DNA from: Streptomyces phaeochromogenes
Lineage (GTDB): Bacteria > Actinomycetota > Actinomycetes > Streptomycetales > Streptomycetaceae
Length of the DNA: 38,463 nucleotides
Assembly (NCBI RefSeq): GCF_001418655.1
Contig: NZ_LIQZ01000224.1
Location: 1-38,463 of the forward strand
Reading direction: 5' to 3'
This document shows positions 16,172 to 23,256 of this stretch, piece by piece. Position numbers and translations under genes: made by a program. Numbering within the stretch: the first letter of the stretch is position 1; each line of letters starts with the position of its first letter. Below the pieces are notes generated by a model, which saw only the letters and a list, made by a program, of their open reading frames with translations, was not told the origin of the DNA and made no database searches.

Positions 16172-16864
16172 TCACGCGGAGGTGACGTCGGCGGGTCGGC
16201 TCGGGCGGCACAGGAACGGATAGCCCGCGGCCTCCGCGGCGGCGGTCTGCGCGTCGCCCGTGCGGATGGCGTCCACCAGACGCGTGTGGTCCATGTACGT
16301 CTCGGGCGTCAGCTCCTCGCCCACGTCCTCGCGCAGCCAGTCGCGCACGACCTCGCCCAGGTCCGCGTACATCGCCGTCATGACGTCGTTGTGGGACGCG
16401 GCGACCACGGCCAGGTGGAAGGTCGTGTCGGCGGTCACGAAGGCCTCGGCGTCGCCCGACTCCCAGGCCTCCTCCCGGCGTACGAGGAGGGCGTCCAGCT
16501 GCTTCAGATCGCGCTCCGTGCGGCGCTCGGCGGCCAGCTTCGCCGCGCTCGACTCCAGCGTGGAGCGGAGCTCGGCGATGTGCCGCGGATCGGCGTCCGC
16601 GAAGCGGCGGTGCATCACGCCCGCCAGCTCACTGGTCGCCACGACGTAGGTGCCCGAGCCCTGACGGATGTCGAGCAGGCCGTTGTGCGCGAGCGCGCGG
16701 ACGGCCTCGCGGACCGTGTTCCGGGCGACCCCCAGCTGCTCGACCAGCTCGGGCTCGGTGGGGATACGGGAGCCCACCGGCCACTCGCCCGAGGTGATCT
16801 GGTTCCGCAGCTCGGCGATGACCTGCTCGGACAGTGCCGATCGGCGGGGGTGGCTCAGCGGCAT
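16172..16864 (-). CDS. GntR/FadR-family transcriptional regulator
   Basis: 230 residues. An N-terminal GntR winged helix (about 8-70; IPTEPELVEQLGVARNTVREAVRAL, then LLDIRQGSGTYV) is followed by an all-helical FCD ligand domain (about 90-210) with DTTFHLAV and later His/Asp residues that often bind a metal and small acids. It is divergent from the MFS transporter, and GATTGG/CCAATC lies between them, which resembles operators of the PdhR/LldR branch. Control of its own gene and the transporter is inferred. ATG 16864 is chosen because AAGGA lies 5 bases before it; an in-frame start at 16891 would add nine residues. Confidence 0.9.
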   Translation of the reverse strand: MPLSHPRRSALSEQVIAELRNQITSGEWPVGSRIPTEPELVEQLGVARNTVREAVRALAHNGLLDIRQGSGTYVVATSELAGVMHRRFADADPRHIAELRSTLESSAAKLAAERRTERDLKQLDALLVRREEAWESGDAEAFVTADTTFHLAVVAASHNDVMTAMYADLGEVVRDWLREDVGEELTPETYMDHTRLVDAIRTGDAQTAAAEAAGYPFLCRPSRPADVTSA

Positions 16865-16947
16865 GACGGTCCTTCGCGCCAGGGGGTGCACCGGGAGGAC
16901 GCACCGGAATGCGTGTCAGGGGATTGTGCCCCAGGTGTGCACCAGGG

Positions 16948-16963
16948 GATTGGACAACCAATC
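16948..16963. promoter_or_regulatory. Palindromic operator candidate between FadR-type regulator and MFS genes
   Basis: GATTGG-ACAA-CCAATC has perfect 6-base arms. ATTGG...CCAAT is close to operators known for PdhR and LldR (ATTGG-N5-CCAAT), with a spacer one base shorter. It lies about 25 bases upstream of the transporter start and 84 bases before the regulator ATG. Confidence 0.5.
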
Positions 16964-16988
16964 ATCCCATGATTCTATGATGGCTGGC

Positions 16989-18311
16989 ATGACTGGCGAG
17001 GAAACCCGGACGGCGATGTCCCCACCGATACGCAGCTCCGCACAGGACGCGGAACTCCAACCGCCTGCCACGCGCGCGTGGATGACGCGTGTGGTGATCA
17101 TCGGCATCGTCCTCACCGCCCTCAACCTGCGCCCCGCCATCACCAGCCTCGGCGCCCTCCTCGAAGAGGTGCGCGACGGGCTCGGCATGAGCGGCAGCTT
17201 CGCCGGGCTCCTCACCTCCGTACCGCCGCTGTGCTTCGCCGTCTTCGGCGTCATGGCGCCGCGTCTCGCCCGCCGCTTCGGACCCGCCGCCGTGGTCTGC
17301 GCCGGCATGGTCGCGATCGCCGCGGGACTGGCGATCCGGCCCTTCGCCGGGAACACGGCCGGTTTCCTGGTCGCCAGCGCCCTCGCCCTCATGGGCATCG
17401 CGGTCAGCAACGTCCTGATGCCGGTGATCGTCAAGCGCTGGTTCCCGGACCGGGTCGGCTCCATGACCGGCCTGTACTCCATGGCCCTCGCCCTCGGCAC
17501 CGCCGCGGCTGCCGCCGTCACCGTGCCCATGACCCGGGCCCTGGGCGGCAGTTGGCATGCGGGGCTCGCCGTCTGGGCGGGGCTCGCGGCCGTCGCCGTA
17601 CTGCCGTGGATTCCACTCGTACGGGCCCGGGGCACGGCCCTGTCAAGAGACGCCGCCTCGACTCCGGCCTCCGCTCATGGTGTGCCCTTGGCCTCCGCGG
17701 CTGGTCAGGAGCCCTCCGCACTGCGGATCACCCGGAGCCGTACCGCATGGGCGCTGGCCGTCTTCTTCGGGCTCCAGGCCACCGCCGCGTACATCACGAT
17801 GGGCTGGATGGCGCAGATCTTCCGGGACGCGGGTGTCCCGGCGGGCACGGCCGGACTGCTGCTCGCCGTCACCATGGTGATGGGCGTGCCGCTGGCCTTC
17901 GTCATCCCGCGGCTTGCCACGCGCCTGCCCCACCAGGGACCGATCGTGGTCGCCCTCGGAGTCTGCGGCCTCGTCGGCTACGCGGGCCTCTACCTCGCCC
18001 CCGCGGGCGGCGCCTGGGCGTGGGCGCTGCTGCTCGGCATCGCCAACTGCGCGTTCCCGCTGGCCCTCACCATGGTCGGCATGCGGGCCAGGACGGGAGC
18101 GGGGGTCGCGCAGCTCTCCGCCTTCGCGCAGAGCACCGGGTACCTCATCTCGATCCCCGGCCCGCTCCTGGTGGGCGTGCTCTACCAGCACAGCGGCGGC
18201 TGGGGGCTGCCGATCGCGCTCATGGCGGGCCTGATGATCCCGCAGATCGTGGTGGGCATCCTGGCCGGCCGCGACCGCACGGTGGAGGACGAGGCCGCAC
18301 GCCGGCGGTGA
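16989..18311 (+). CDS. CynX/NimT-type MFS transporter
   Basis: About 440 residues with 12 hydrophobic helices in two halves joined by a polar loop near residues 215-245 (RGTALSRDAASTP). The opening VVIIGIVLTALNLRPAITSLGALLEEVRDGLGMSGSFAGLLTSVPPL is the mark of the cyanate/nitroimidazole (CynX/NimT) branch of the major facilitator superfamily. Substrate unknown. The start is uncertain: ATG codons at 16977, 16980 and 16989 are all in frame. 16989 has a weak GATGG 5 bases before it, and a leaderless transcript is possible because the operator-like palindrome ends only 13-25 bases upstream. The divergent FadR-type regulator probably controls it. Confidence 0.9.
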   Translation: MTGEETRTAMSPPIRSSAQDAELQPPATRAWMTRVVIIGIVLTALNLRPAITSLGALLEEVRDGLGMSGSFAGLLTSVPPLCFAVFGVMAPRLARRFGPAAVVCAGMVAIAAGLAIRPFAGNTAGFLVASALALMGIAVSNVLMPVIVKRWFPDRVGSMTGLYSMALALGTAAAAAVTVPMTRALGGSWHAGLAVWAGLAAVAVLPWIPLVRARGTALSRDAASTPASAHGVPLASAAGQEPSALRITRSRTAWALAVFFGLQATAAYITMGWMAQIFRDAGVPAGTAGLLLAVTMVMGVPLAFVIPRLATRLPHQGPIVVALGVCGLVGYAGLYLAPAGGAWAWALLLGIANCAFPLALTMVGMRARTGAGVAQLSAFAQSTGYLISIPGPLLVGVLYQHSGGWGLPIALMAGLMIPQIVVGILAGRDRTVEDEAARRR

Positions 18312-18370
18312 CCGTCGGGGGGCTAGCGGCGCGGCGGCCCGGAGACCCTGCCTGTGACCTCGCCGCACCA

Positions 18371-18420
18371 CCACCCGCGTGCCTACGCCCGCGACGGACC
18401 CCACCCGCGTGCCTACGCCC
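18371..18420 (+). repeat. Two exact 20-base direct repeats with 30-base period
   Basis: CCACCCGCGTGCCTACGCCC occurs at 18371-18390 and again at 18401-18420. The spacers also resemble each other (GCGACGGACC and CTGACCGGAC). A third partial copy, CCCACCCG, lies at 18431-18438. It sits between the MFS gene and the small membrane peptide. Confidence 0.8.
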
Positions 18421-18472
18421 CTGACCGGACCCCACCCGTGAGCGGGCGCCCGAGGGGTGGGAGACTGGGCCC

Positions 18473-18589
18473 ATGCCCGTGCTCGACCCGAATCCCCAGA
18501 ACGGCCAGAAGAAGATGCTGCTCGTCTTCGGCGCGTTCCTCCTCATCTTCGTGATCATCGGCGTCATCGCGTCGATCGCCTCGCCCTGA
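18473..18589 (+). CDS. SGM_5486-family transporter-associated membrane peptide, 38 aa
   Basis: A 38-residue gene: the polar start MPVLDPNPQNGQKK is followed by one membrane helix (residues about 15-36, MLLVFGAFLLIFVIIGVIAS). I recognise it as the SGM_5486 transporter-associated family, short peptides found next to transporter genes in streptomycetes. Here the neighbour upstream is the CynX-type MFS transporter, 161 bases away on the same strand. GC at codon third positions is high, and GGTGGGAG lies about 6-10 bases before the ATG. Partnership with the transporter is inferred from family naming and context; no mechanism is known. Confidence 0.82.
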   Translation: MPVLDPNPQNGQKKMLLVFGAFLLIFVIIGVIASIASP

Positions 18590-18638
18590 CCCGTCCGAAG
18601 CCCGCCCCGGACCCTCAGGTGTGACGCCTCCGCGAGGC

Positions 18639-18662
18639 GATGGTGGGGGTAGCCCCACCATC
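18639..18662 (+). terminator. 10-bp hairpin terminator
   Basis: GATGGTGGGG (18639-18648) and CCCCACCATC (18653-18662) pair perfectly around a 4-base loop, 50 bases past the small peptide stop. Confidence 0.65.
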
Positions 18663-18791
18663 CCCTAGGGGGTGAGTGTCAGGGTCAAGTGGGTGGATCT
18701 CCGGATGGGTTGAGGGCTCCGGATTCCGTAACTTCGAGATGTGACCGCGAGGACGCGGACCACGGACCACTCGAAGCCCCACGGAGGCGGC

Positions 18792-19007
18792 ATGTCGGCC
18801 CCAACGCACATCCCGCCCCACCCGGCGACCAGGCGTGGCGTCGAGACCCGGCTCCCCTGGTGGGCCCTCGTCCTCCCCGCGCTCGCCTTCGCCGCGCTGC
18901 TCCTGGTGATACTGAACCCCGCCGACGCCCACGCGACAGGCGGCGACCCGGCGGTCGGCAGGCTCTTCGAGCAGGTCCAGCAGATCGTGCTGAACCAGGG
19001 CTCCTGA
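18792..19007 (+). CDS. Hypothetical single-helix membrane protein
   Basis: 71 residues: a polar Pro/His-rich start, one hydrophobic helix at about 24-43 (PWWALVLPALAFAALLLVIL), then a short outside segment ending GRLFEQVQQIVLNQGS. I do not recognise the family. ATG 18792 is chosen for the GGAGG 4 bases before it; an in-frame GTG at 18741 (17 more residues) also has coding-like third positions and cannot be excluded. It is followed by a SixA-like phosphatase gene on the same strand with a 76-base gap. Confidence 0.7.
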   Translation: MSAPTHIPPHPATRRGVETRLPWWALVLPALAFAALLLVILNPADAHATGGDPAVGRLFEQVQQIVLNQGS

Positions 19008-19083
19008 GCTCCCGGCACACCACGTCGGGGCAGCCAGTCAACTCCCTGCGCCCCATGGCGTGTTTCGTGCGAAGCTGGGAACC

Positions 19084-19602
19084 ATGAGCGTCGCAGAACC
19101 CCGCAGGATTGTCCTTTTCCGGCATGCGAAAGCCGACTGGCCCGAGGTCTCCGATCATGAGCGGCCGCTCGCTGAGCGGGGCCGCAAGGACGCCGCCGTC
19201 GCCGGACGCAGGCTGGCCGACACCGGCATCCCCTTCGATCTGGCCCTCTGCTCCACCGCGACCCGGACCCGCGAGACATGGAAACTCGCCGTCCACGAGC
19301 TCCCTCACCGGCCGAAAACGGTCTATGAGGAGCGGCTCTACGAGGTCTCTCCCGGCGAGCTGATCGCCGTGCTCAACGAAACCCCCGACGATGTGCAGAA
19401 CGCACTCCTGATCGGCCACAACCCCGGCGTGCAGGGCCTCGCCGACATCCTGGCCGGCCAGTCCGAGGGCGACGCGCAGGAGCGGATGAGCCGCCTCGGC
19501 TTCCCCGCCGCCGCCTTCGCCGTGCTCTCCTTCACCGGTTCCTGGAAGGCCCTGGAGCCGGGCGTGGCCACGCTGCTCGACTACTGGGCGCCGTCCGAGT
19601 AG
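19084..19602 (+). CDS. SixA-like histidine phosphatase
   Basis: 172 residues of the histidine phosphatase superfamily, SixA branch. The catalytic RHAKADW motif gives Arg13-His14, and the second His is His112 in LLIGHNPGVQ. The shape LFRHAKADWPEVSDHERPLAERGRKDA is typical of SixA-type proteins, which in E. coli remove phosphate from phosphohistidine in phosphotransfer proteins. The substrate here is unknown. The ATG at 19084 is preferred over one at 19060 because the downstream start gives the usual length and has GGGA nearby. Confidence 0.88.
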   Translation: MSVAEPRRIVLFRHAKADWPEVSDHERPLAERGRKDAAVAGRRLADTGIPFDLALCSTATRTRETWKLAVHELPHRPKTVYEERLYEVSPGELIAVLNETPDDVQNALLIGHNPGVQGLADILAGQSEGDAQERMSRLGFPAAAFAVLSFTGSWKALEPGVATLLDYWAPSE

Positions 19603-19625
19603 ACCCGGTCGTTCCCTTCTCACGA

Positions 19626-19664
19626 GGACGGGGCCCGGCACCTTCGCGGTGCCGGGCCCCGTCC
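19626..19664. terminator. 17-bp hairpin between convergent genes
   Basis: GGACGGGGCCCGGCACC (19626-19642) and its exact complement (19648-19664) enclose TTCGC. It lies between the phosphatase and serB and can serve both directions. Confidence 0.85.
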
Positions 19665-19685
19665 CTGTCGTGGACGTGCGAGAAG

Positions 19686-20891
19686 TCAGTCCACGTGCAT
19701 GTCCGCCGCCTCGACCTCTTCCCGTGTCACGCCCAGCAGGTACAGGACCGTGTCCAGGAAGGGGAAGTTCACCGCGGTGTGCGCGGCCTGGCGCACCACC
19801 GGCTTGGCGTTGAAGGCGACCCCGAGACCGGCCGCGTTGAGCATGTCCAGGTCGTTGGCGCCGTCGCCGATCGCCACGGTCTGGCCGAGCGGAACCCCCG
19901 CCTCCGCGGCGAACCGGCGCAGCAGCCTCGCCTTGCCCGCCCGGTCCACGATCTCGCCGGTGACCTTGCCCGTCAGCTTCCCGTCGACGATCTCCAGGGT
20001 GTTGGCCTGGGCGAAGTCCAGCCCGAGACGCTCCTTGAGGTCGTCCGTGACCTGTGTGAACCCGCCCGAGACGACACCGACTTGGAAGCCGAGCCGCTTC
20101 AGCGTACGGATCAGCGTGCGCGCCCCCGGCGTGAGCCGTACCTCGCTGCGCACCTTGTCCACCACGGAGGCGTCGAGCCCCTTGAGCAGGGCCACGCGCG
20201 CGTGCAGCGACTGTTCGAAGTCCAGCTCCCCGCGCATCGCGGCAGCCGTCACCTCGGCGACCTCGTCCTCGCAGCCGGCGTGCGCGGCGAAGAGCTCGAT
20301 GACCTCGTCCTGGATGAGCGTGGAGTCCACGTCCATGACCACCAGGCGCTGGGCCCGCCGGTGCAGCCCCGCGGCGACCACCGCGATGTCGACGCCCAGG
20401 GCCGCCGCCTCGGTCACCAGGGCGGTCCGCAGCGCCTCCGGCTCCGTACCGGACACGGCGAACTCGACGGCCGTCACGGGGTACTTGGCCAGCCGGAAGA
20501 TTCGGTCGATGTTGCCGCCGGTCCCGGTGATCCGGGCGGCGATCGCGGCCGCGGACTCGGCGGTGAGCGGGTGCCCGAGCACGGTCACCAGCGACCTGCC
20601 GTGCCCGCGCGGCCGGTTGTCGCCGAGGCCGGAGATGATCTCGGCCTGCAGCCTCATGGAGTCCGCCCAGCTGTGCACCGTGGCGCGCAGGTCGCCCTCG
20701 AGGCCGGCCGGCGGATGCGTCACGAGCGCGCACAGCACTATCCGGCCTCGGGTGACGACCTGCTCGATGTCGACCACGTCGACCGAGTAGGCGGCGAGGG
20801 TGTCGAAGAGCCCAGCCGTGATTCCTGGCCGGTCCTTGCCGAAGATTTTGACGAGGAGAGTGGGGACATCAGACGTTTGTGATGCGCTCAT
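19686..20891 (-). CDS. serB: Phosphoserine phosphatase SerB with N-terminal ACT domains
   Basis: 401 residues. It makes L-serine from phosphoserine, the last step of serine synthesis. Two regulatory ACT-type domains occupy about 9-85 (LLVKIFGKDRPGITAGL) and 98-175, followed by a HAD domain: DVDST (187-191) with nucleophile Asp187, SGG (275-277), Lys320, and GDGANDLDM (342-350) for magnesium. Two ACT domains are typical of actinobacterial SerB and suggest feedback by serine. ATG 20891 is preceded by GTGGAAG; longer in-frame starts reach 21050 but add Arg/Pro-rich sequence. A 17-bp hairpin follows the stop. Confidence 0.95.
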   Translation of the reverse strand: MSASQTSDVPTLLVKIFGKDRPGITAGLFDTLAAYSVDVVDIEQVVTRGRIVLCALVTHPPAGLEGDLRATVHSWADSMRLQAEIISGLGDNRPRGHGRSLVTVLGHPLTAESAAAIAARITGTGGNIDRIFRLAKYPVTAVEFAVSGTEPEALRTALVTEAAALGVDIAVVAAGLHRRAQRLVVMDVDSTLIQDEVIELFAAHAGCEDEVAEVTAAAMRGELDFEQSLHARVALLKGLDASVVDKVRSEVRLTPGARTLIRTLKRLGFQVGVVSGGFTQVTDDLKERLGLDFAQANTLEIVDGKLTGKVTGEIVDRAGKARLLRRFAAEAGVPLGQTVAIGDGANDLDMLNAAGLGVAFNAKPVVRQAAHTAVNFPFLDTVLYLLGVTREEVEAADMHVD

Positions 20892-21065
20892 GGTGCTTCC
20901 ACCGTATCCGGCACCCCGTGCCGCACGCCGCTGAGGTCCGCCTGACGGACAGGGAACAGTGGGTGTCGCCGAGGTGTCCGCGGTCTTCACGAGCCGTGGC
21001 GCCCGCACGCCACGGCCCAGGTCAGCGTCCTCCGGGGCGCCGGTCGGCATCGCCCGGACCGCCGG

Positions 21066-23027
21066 TCAGCGCCGTCCTGGCGGCCTCCCGGACGGAGGCG
21101 GCGGCTCGTCGGGCGGGGGAGGCGGCGGCCCGTCCTGCGAAGACCGGGGCCGGCGCCGCTGCCCCGGAGTGGGCGGCGGAGTGAACGGCCCGGCCACCGT
21201 GGGGGCCCCGTACACGTCGTTCGGTGGCCGGGCACCCGGTGGCCGCGCGCCCGGTGGCCATCCGCCCGGATCCTGCCCGCCCGGATCGCGTCCGTCCGGA
21301 TCCCGTCCCCCGGGAGGTTGCCCGCCGCGGGGCTGGGCCCCGGGCGACCGACGGCCGGGGGGCTGCGCGCCCGGCGCCCGGGGCCCGGAAGGCGGCGGCC
21401 CCGAGGACCGGTTGCCGGGGGACTGGGGTCCGGGCGGCGGGACGCCCGGCCGCCGCCCGGACCCGGGCTCCCGCAGCTCGTCGGGCAGCCGCAGATACGG
21501 GTTCGTGTCGGGGTTCGCCGGCCGGTACGGCATACCGGGGTTGTAGGGCCCGCTCTCCCCGCCGACCTCCGCGAACGGCGGAGCGGAGGCAGGGACGCCC
21601 GGAGCGCCCACGTCACCGGCGCCCACGTCACCCAGTGCCAGCGGTGCCGCGCGCCGCCCGGCGGCCCCGGTGGCGCACGCGAGCAGCGCCCCCACGGTCC
21701 CCGCGCCCGCGCCCCACAGCGCCCCGAGCAGCAGGGCCATGCCCAGGTGCCCGTGCAGCTCTATCCCCGCGTCGAACGCGTCGATGCCGAGCACGGCCAT
21801 CGACGCGTCCACGGACACGTCCGTCAGCCAGGCGAGCAGGGGCATCGCGAGCGCGGTCACGATTCCCAGCCGCAGCGCGCAGCGCGCGGCGAAACCGAGG
21901 ACACCGACACCCTGGTCACCCGGGACGCCCCGCGCCCGTACGAACGGAGTGCGCACCGCGGTCAGCACGCCCGCGTAGAGCATCATCAGTGCCGCGGCGA
22001 CCCCCAACAGCCAGACCCGGCTGTCCAGTTCGGCCAGCCGTCCCAGCGAGACGGACTGGTCGTCGGAAGCGCTCAGCAACTTGTCCAGGGGGTCGGGCAG
22101 GAACTGGACGAGCGGCCCCGACGCGCTGCCGTCCCAGGGCACGAAGAGCCCGATCGGGATGCCGAGCCACACCCCGTTGGGAGCCCCGACCAGCGCGGCA
22201 CCCGCGATGCGCTTCGGATTGTCGTCGCCGATCGCCGCGTACGCAGCCGCCGAGAGCCCGGCGAGGACCGCCACCAGCAACACCGTGACCAGCGCGGACG
22301 CGGCAGGACGCACCAGGCGGTGCACCGCGGTCAGGCCGCGCGGCAGCGGAGTCCGGCGCGAGGCCAGCAGCGCGATCGCCAGGACGCCGAGCACCCAGCC
22401 CAGGCCGCCCAGCAGCGTCGGCACGGTCTCGACCGTGAAGCCCACCTTGGCGTTCGCGTCCGCGAGATCCCCGAGCCGGTCCGGCAGCAGCCCGCCGATG
22501 TCACCGAGCCCGGGCACGTCCACCTCGTCGGGCAGCCCGCCGCCCGGCAGCGAATCCAGCCCCAGCGAGCCGCCGTCGATGGTGATGACGTCGTGCCCCG
22601 CCCAGGCCAGACCGCCGAGCATCGCCACGAAGAGCGCCGCCACGGCGCCCGCGCGCGCGAACAGTTCGGCCGGCGCGATCACCACCCCGGCCCCGCGCAG
22701 TGACCGTAAGAAGAACCAGGACAGCAGCAGCGCACCGACCAGGCTCACGCCGAGTGGCGTGATCTGGAGGGCGGTGTCGGCCTGCGCGCCCTCAAGTCCG
22801 AAGGCCGACACGTCGCCGGACGGCGTCACCGACCCACCCGCCCCGAGCGCCACAACCGCCGCGGTCATCGTCCCGAGCGAGCCGGACGCGTCCGCGCCGA
22901 GCAGGTGCAGCCCCAGCGCCGCCACCCCGGCCATGCCGATCAAGGCCCAGCTCACGGCGGCGATCGCGGCCAGCAGCACATCACCCCACGGCACACGCCT
23001 GCCGTGTCCCACGGTTCCGTCGCTCAT
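21066..23027 (-). CDS. Streptophobe-family multi-helix membrane protein with Pro/Gly-rich tail
   Basis: 653 residues. Residues about 14-490 hold many hydrophobic helices (for example VLLAAIAAVSWALIGMAGVAAL and VSLVGALLLSWFFLRSL) separated by Gly/Ser-rich loops, with an outside-type loop around 165-210 (LPGGGLPDEVDVPGLGDIGGLLPD). I recognise the streptophobe family, a streptomycete membrane family with no assigned function. The last 130 or so residues are low complexity, rich in Pro, Gly and Arg (repeats like PPGGRDPDGRDPGG), probably disordered in the cytoplasm. ATG 23027 has GGGGGG 6 bases before it. It is divergent from the FHA-ABC transporter, so the two may share control. Confidence 0.88.
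   Translation of the reverse strand: MSDGTVGHGRRVPWGDVLLAAIAAVSWALIGMAGVAALGLHLLGADASGSLGTMTAAVVALGAGGSVTPSGDVSAFGLEGAQADTALQITPLGVSLVGALLLSWFFLRSLRGAGVVIAPAELFARAGAVAALFVAMLGGLAWAGHDVITIDGGSLGLDSLPGGGLPDEVDVPGLGDIGGLLPDRLGDLADANAKVGFTVETVPTLLGGLGWVLGVLAIALLASRRTPLPRGLTAVHRLVRPAASALVTVLLVAVLAGLSAAAYAAIGDDNPKRIAGAALVGAPNGVWLGIPIGLFVPWDGSASGPLVQFLPDPLDKLLSASDDQSVSLGRLAELDSRVWLLGVAAALMMLYAGVLTAVRTPFVRARGVPGDQGVGVLGFAARCALRLGIVTALAMPLLAWLTDVSVDASMAVLGIDAFDAGIELHGHLGMALLLGALWGAGAGTVGALLACATGAAGRRAAPLALGDVGAGDVGAPGVPASAPPFAEVGGESGPYNPGMPYRPANPDTNPYLRLPDELREPGSGRRPGVPPPGPQSPGNRSSGPPPSGPRAPGAQPPGRRSPGAQPRGGQPPGGRDPDGRDPGGQDPGGWPPGARPPGARPPNDVYGAPTVAGPFTPPPTPGQRRRPRSSQDGPPPPPPDEPPPPSGRPPGRR
21200..21470 (-). 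repeat. Degenerate coding repeats for the Pro/Gly tail
   Basis: A low-complexity stretch of short units close to CCCGGxGGxC, encoding repeats such as PPGG, DPGG and ARPPG in the streptophobe tail. The unit length varies, as expected from replication slippage. Confidence 0.6.
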
Positions 23028-23256
23028 CGTCAGCCCCCCGACTCCGCGCCGCGATGGTTCCACCGCGGTGTCCCCCTCGCGTGGGATTACCACTCTCCGG
23101 GCCGGTTTCAACCCAGTCAACGGAAACGGACAAGCCGCCCGTACGCGGTCTTCACAAGGCCCGACTTTCGGTCAAGGGGGTCCTACTGAAATAGTTCCCC
23201 ACGATGTTCGACATCCCTAGACTCCCTGTGATGGGGGAACTTCGGGGGACAACTCA

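Noticed and set aside
18371..18438. Possible CRISPR-like array
   Set aside because: Only two full copies with 10-base spacers that resemble each other, and no cas genes.
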